Below, piece after piece: positions 60,842 to 64,000 of a stretch of 64,000 nucleotides of DNA (positions within the stretch are counted from its first letter, which is position 1; the number at the start of each line of letters is the position of its first letter). The notes under the pieces were generated by a model. It was not told the origin of the DNA, did no database searches, and was given only the letters and a program-made list of their open reading frames with translations. This DNA comes from Frondihabitans sp. PAMC 28766 (lineage in GTDB: Bacteria; Actinomycetota; Actinomycetes; Actinomycetales; Microbacteriaceae): contig NZ_CP014513.1 in assembly GCF_001577365.1 (NCBI RefSeq), positions 3,286,001 to 3,350,000 on the forward strand, written 5' to 3'. The translations under genes and the position numbers were made by a program.

Positions 60842-61300
60842 GTGACCGACGCCATCTTCAGCCCCCAGGGCTTCTCGCACGTGCGACTGACCGTGACCGA
60901 CATCCGCCGCAGCAAGGCGTTCTACACGCAGCTGTTCGGTCAGGGCCCCGGCAGCGACTTCAGCGACCAGATCGACGACCCCACCGTCCACGACGACCCG
61001 TGGCGCACCTACGGCGGCTGCTCGTTCACCTTCCAGGGCCAGACGATGGGGCTGCGGCCCGTGGCCCCGGCCGGTGACCGGTTCGACCCGAACCGAGTGG
61101 GGCTCGATCACCTGGCGTTCCGGGCGTCGAGCGTCGACGACCTCCACGCCGCGGCTGCGCGCCTCGACGAGGCCGGGGTCGAGCACGGCGACGTGACCGA
61201 CCTGCCCCCGTTCGGTCTCGTGATCCTGTCGGTACAGGACCCCGACGACATCAACCTCGAGCTCGCCGCCCCGCGGCCCGGCGGGATCGAGCCACGCTGA
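60842..61300 (+). CDS. VOC-family protein
   Basis: 152 residues from a GTG lying 6 nt after TTGGAT. Glyoxalase-fold protein with FSHVRLTVTDIRRSKAFYTQLFG at the start, GLDHLAFRASSVDDLHAAAARLDEAG in the middle, and VLSVQDPDDINLELAAP near the end. The His, Glu and other metal positions of the fold are partly present. The function is unknown. Its start is supported by the -10-like box only. Confidence 0.85.
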   Translation: MTDAIFSPQGFSHVRLTVTDIRRSKAFYTQLFGQGPGSDFSDQIDDPTVHDDPWRTYGGCSFTFQGQTMGLRPVAPAGDRFDPNRVGLDHLAFRASSVDDLHAAAARLDEAGVEHGDVTDLPPFGLVILSVQDPDDINLELAAPRPGGIEPR

Positions 61301-61376
61301 CCCTGCCGCCCCGCCGGGCGCTGCGGCGCGCGCGATCACAATCTGGCCGACCCGCCGGCCTCCGTGCGCCGAAAGG

Positions 61377-61478
61377 CGATCTCGCGGCCTCGGGATGCGC
61401 CCCCCTTATCCGCGAGATGGCCCTTCGGACGGCGTCGAGCCGCCGCGCAGGTCGGACGGGCCATCTCGCGGCCGAGGG
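61377..61478. repeat. Inverted and direct repeats of a CATCTCGCGG-type sequence
   Basis: CCGCGAGATGGCCC (61410-61423) and GGGCCATCTCGCGG (61458-61471) form a perfect 14-bp stem around a 34-nt loop. A third, direct copy GCGATCTCGCGGCCTCGGG (61377-61395) matches GGCCGAGGG after the right arm. It lies after the VOC gene and before the SDR promoter. Confidence 0.6.
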
Positions 61479-61529
61479 CAGGAGAGGCGGGGCGGGGTAC
61501 AGCCGAGGGAGCAGGGCGGCGCCACTGCG

Positions 61530-61535
61530 TAGCGT
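61530..61535 (+). promoter_or_regulatory. -10 box of the SDR gene at 61542, leaderless type
   Basis: TAGCGT, 6 nt before the ATG. Confidence 0.5.
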
Positions 61536-61541
61536 GCGGGC

Positions 61542-62447
61542 ATGAGCGACCAGCGAGACCAATACACCTTCGGCGACCCGACCACCCGCTACCCGACGAT
61601 CCGGCCGCCGGTGCAGCAGCAGCCCGAGCCGGGCATTCAGAGCGAGATGACGCCGGTACCCGACCTCGGCGAGAGCACCTACCGCGGCACGGGGCGCCTC
61701 ACCGGCCGCAAGGCGCTCATCACCGGCGCCGACTCCGGCATCGGGGCGGCCGTCGCGATCGCGTTCGCTCGCGAGGGCGCCGACGTGACGCTGTCGTATC
61801 TCCCCGAAGAGGAGAGCGACGCCCTGCACGTCGTCGAGCAGATCGAGGCGGCAGGATCGAAAGCGGTCACCGTCCCAGGCGACCTCACCGACCCCGCCCA
61901 CTGCCGCGACCTCGTGCAGAGGGCCGTCGACGGCATGGGCGGCCTCGATGCCATCGTGAACGTGGCCGGCAAGCAGGTCTGGCAGAAGAGCATCGAGGAC
62001 ATCACCGACGAGCAGTTCGATCAGACCTTCAAGACCAACGTCTACGCACCGTTCTGGATCATCAAGGCGGCGCTGCCGCACCTGGAGCCAGGCTCGACCA
62101 TCGTGAACACCGCGTCGCTCGAGGCTTACGTGCCGGCCCCCGACCGGCTCGACTACGCGACGACGAAGGGCGCGATCAACAACTTCTCGAAGGGGCTGGC
62201 GCAGCAGCTGATCTCGAAGGGGATCCGCGTGAACGTCGTCGCCCCGGGGCCGACCTGGTCGGTGCTGCAGGTGACGGGCGGGGTCGATCCTGACACCCTG
62301 CCGGAGTTCGGCTCGAGCGAGTCGCCCATGGGCCGCGCCGGTCAGCCGGCCGAGCTGGCGCCGGCGTACGTGTTCTTGACGAGCGCCGAGTCGAGCTTCG
62401 TGGCCGGCGACACGCTCAACGTGAACGGCGGCATGGTGACACCCTGA
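61542..62447 (+). CDS. SDR-family oxidoreductase (YghA/general-stress type)
   Basis: 301 residues. An N-terminal extension of about 45 residues rich in Pro and Gln precedes the SDR core, as in the stress-related YghA/YhdF/YhxC group. Cofactor motif ITGADSGIGAAVA, then NVAGKQ, the catalytic Ser in NTASLEAYV and Tyr-x3-Lys in YATTKG. NADP or NAD use and the substrate are unknown. It is followed 35 nt later by the phosphoketolase gene. Confidence 0.92.
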   Translation: MSDQRDQYTFGDPTTRYPTIRPPVQQQPEPGIQSEMTPVPDLGESTYRGTGRLTGRKALITGADSGIGAAVAIAFAREGADVTLSYLPEEESDALHVVEQIEAAGSKAVTVPGDLTDPAHCRDLVQRAVDGMGGLDAIVNVAGKQVWQKSIEDITDEQFDQTFKTNVYAPFWIIKAALPHLEPGSTIVNTASLEAYVPAPDRLDYATTKGAINNFSKGLAQQLISKGIRVNVVAPGPTWSVLQVTGGVDPDTLPEFGSSESPMGRAGQPAELAPAYVFLTSAESSFVAGDTLNVNGGMVTP

Positions 62448-62482
62448 CCTCGCGCCGACCGGTCGGGGCCACACTGGCAGAG

Positions 62483-64000
62483 GTGACCGACAAGACGAGC
62501 ACGACCAGCGAGAAGACAGCCGCCACCGACCTCACCGCCGTTGACACCTGGTGGCGCGCCGCCAACTACCTCACCGTGGGTCAGATCTATCTGATGGACG
62601 ACCCGCTGCTGCAGAACGAGCTGACGCCTGCGCAGATCAAGCCGAGGCTGCTGGGCCACTGGGGCACCTCCCCCGCTCTGAATCTGGTCTACGCGCACCT
62701 GAATCGTGTGATCGTGCGCGACCAGCGCGAGATGATCTACGTCTGCGGGCCCGGCCACGGCGGCCCCGCAATGGTCGCGAACGCGTGGCTCGACGGCACA
62801 TACTCCGAGCTGGTGCCGGATGTCTCGCGCGACAGGTCGGGCATGCAGCGTCTGTTCAAGCAGTTCTCGTTCCCCGGGGGGATCCCGTCGCACGACGCCC
62901 CGAACGTGCCCGGGTCGATCAACGAGGGCGGCGAGCTCGGCTACTCGCTCTCGCACGCGTACGGGGCGGTGCTCGACAACCCCGACCTCATCGCTGTCTG
63001 CGTCGTGGGCGACGGCGAGGCCGAGACCGGGCCCCTGGCCGCCAGCTGGCACGCGAACAAGCTGATCGATGCGGCGCACGACGGTGCAGTCCTCCCGATC
63101 CTGAACCTCAACGGCTACAAGATCGCGAACCCGACGATTCTGGCGCGCATCGACGAGGGCGAGCTGCTGCAGTTGTTCCGTGGCTACGGCTACGACCCGA
63201 TCGTGGTGGCCGGCGGGTACGACGGCGAAGACCCGATGCGGGTGCACGAGCGGATGGCCGCGGCGATCGACGAGTCTCTGGAGAAGATCGACGCGGCACA
63301 GGCTGCGGCCCGGGCAGCCGCTGCCGACGGAACCTCCGATGCCACGGGCAGCGACATGACGGCCTCCGGGCAGTCGGACGGGCCCCACGACGCCGCCCGC
63401 CCGGCCTGGCCGATGATCATCCTGCGCACCCCGAAGGGCTGGACCGGCCCTAAGTTCGTCGACGGCGAGCCGGTCGAGAACACCTGGCGCGCCCACCAGG
63501 TGCCGCTGCCGAACGTGCGCGAGAACCCCGAGCACCTCAAGCAGCTGGTCGAATGGATGCAGTCGTACGACCCGTCCGCGCTCTTCGGCGACGACGGCAT
63601 CCCCACCGACGCCCTGGCCTCCCTCAAGCCCCACGGTGACGCCCGCATGAGCGCAACCCCGTTCGCCAACGGCGGCCGCATCCGCACCGACCTGCGGCTC
63701 TCCGACTTCCGGGCCCACGGCATCGACACGGCAGGATCCCGGACGGTCACTGCCTCCGCCACGCACGGCGCAGGCTCGTGGCTGGCCGACATCATCCGCG
63801 ACAACCCGTCGACGTTCCGGCTGTTCGGCCCCGACGAAACCGTGTCGAACAAGCTCGACGCCGTCTTCGACGTGACGAACCGCTCGTGGGCGGCGCACAT
63901 CCTCGAGAGCGACCTCAACCTGGCGCACACGGGCCGCGTGACCGAGGTGCTCAGCGAGCACCTGCTGCAGGGCATGCTCGAGGGCTACCTGCTGACCGGG
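62483..64000 (+). CDS. xfp: Phosphoketolase, 3' end beyond the window
   Basis: 506 codons are visible; full enzymes have about 800 residues. It cleaves xylulose 5-phosphate (and often fructose 6-phosphate) with phosphate to acetyl phosphate, using thiamine diphosphate. Landmarks are WWRAANYLTVGQIYLMDDP, LLGHWGTSPALN, CGPGHGGPAMVANAWLDG, GELGYSLSHAYGA and the cofactor motif VVGDGEAETGPLAASW followed by NGYKIANPT. An Ala/Ser/Asp-rich insertion lies near residues 275-310. The GTG at 62483 was chosen as the first in-frame start. Confidence 0.93.
   Translation, partial: MTDKTSTTSEKTAATDLTAVDTWWRAANYLTVGQIYLMDDPLLQNELTPAQIKPRLLGHWGTSPALNLVYAHLNRVIVRDQREMIYVCGPGHGGPAMVANAWLDGTYSELVPDVSRDRSGMQRLFKQFSFPGGIPSHDAPNVPGSINEGGELGYSLSHAYGAVLDNPDLIAVCVVGDGEAETGPLAASWHANKLIDAAHDGAVLPILNLNGYKIANPTILARIDEGELLQLFRGYGYDPIVVAGGYDGEDPMRVHERMAAAIDESLEKIDAAQAAARAAAADGTSDATGSDMTASGQSDGPHDAARPAWPMIILRTPKGWTGPKFVDGEPVENTWRAHQVPLPNVRENPEHLKQLVEWMQSYDPSALFGDDGIPTDALASLKPHGDARMSATPFANGGRIRTDLRLSDFRAHGIDTAGSRTVTASATHGAGSWLADIIRDNPSTFRLFGPDETVSNKLDAVFDVTNRSWAAHILESDLNLAHTGRVTEVLSEHLLQGMLEGYLLTG

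Overview
The window is high-GC, densely packed chromosomal DNA of an actinobacterium, most likely a member of the Microbacteriaceae. The evidence is protein character, many GTG starts, frequent ATGA/GTGA stop-start overlaps, and many genes whose start codon lies 6-7 nt after a TANNNT -10 box, which is the layout of leaderless actinobacterial transcripts. No rRNA, tRNA, CRISPR array, prophage or insertion sequence was seen. The family-level placement is an inference, not a measured result.

Layout. 1-1926 (minus): mannitol-1-phosphate 5-dehydrogenase followed by two overlapping membrane-protein genes, the last cut by the window edge. 2490-7677 (minus): branched-chain amino-acid operon ilvD-ilvB-ilvN-ilvC. 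8527-9210: higBA toxin-antitoxin pair with promoter and operator. 9276-12431 (minus): fructosamine kinase family gene, otsA, otsB. 12502-19557: CorA, a sugar-isomerase-like protein, several small proteins, an AnsP-type permease, a gamma-carbonic anhydrase, glutathione peroxidase and nadE. 19632-24791: two MFS exporters, a TMEM175-type channel, tam and ybjQ. 24863-27694 (minus): LysR regulator, cytoplasmic serine hydrolase and class A beta-lactamase lipoprotein. 27759-42707: mostly single genes (epoxide hydrolase, oxidoreductases, acetyltransferases, DMT transporter, GH16-like secreted protein, DedA, regulators) interspersed with decayed genes.

42704-53053 is a carbohydrate island. An oligopeptide-type ABC importer (binding lipoprotein, two permeases, one polypeptide with two ATPase domains) runs with a GH1 beta-glucosidase, under a promoter overlapped by a LacI-type operator. 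Next come the LacI regulator and a divergent GH13 alpha-glucosidase with a short-chain dehydrogenase. 53141-58830 is a polyamine-type island: potA-potD-potB-potC, all overlapping by 4 nt, divergent from an FAD amine oxidase of the PuuB type. 59363-64000 holds a flavin monooxygenase, a VOC protein, a short-chain dehydrogenase and the 5' part of a phosphoketolase gene.

The most unusual DNA is at 58786-59250. A tandem copy of the 3' end of the oxidase gene is followed by six 18-bp palindromes spaced exactly 33 bp apart, flanked by imperfect inverted repeats. The same palindrome recurs at 37298-37315 over the stop codon of a frameshifted glycerate kinase gene, beside another tandem repeat. Many gene ends, especially convergent ones, carry large palindromes, one of them a perfect 54-bp palindrome at 53071-53124. 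Three probable broken genes were found: glycerate kinase, a hot-dog thioesterase with an 11-bp tandem duplication, and a small membrane-protein gene. Two of these, and an asparagine-permease start conflict, coincide with runs of five C or G, so sequencing error must be excluded before calling them pseudogenes.
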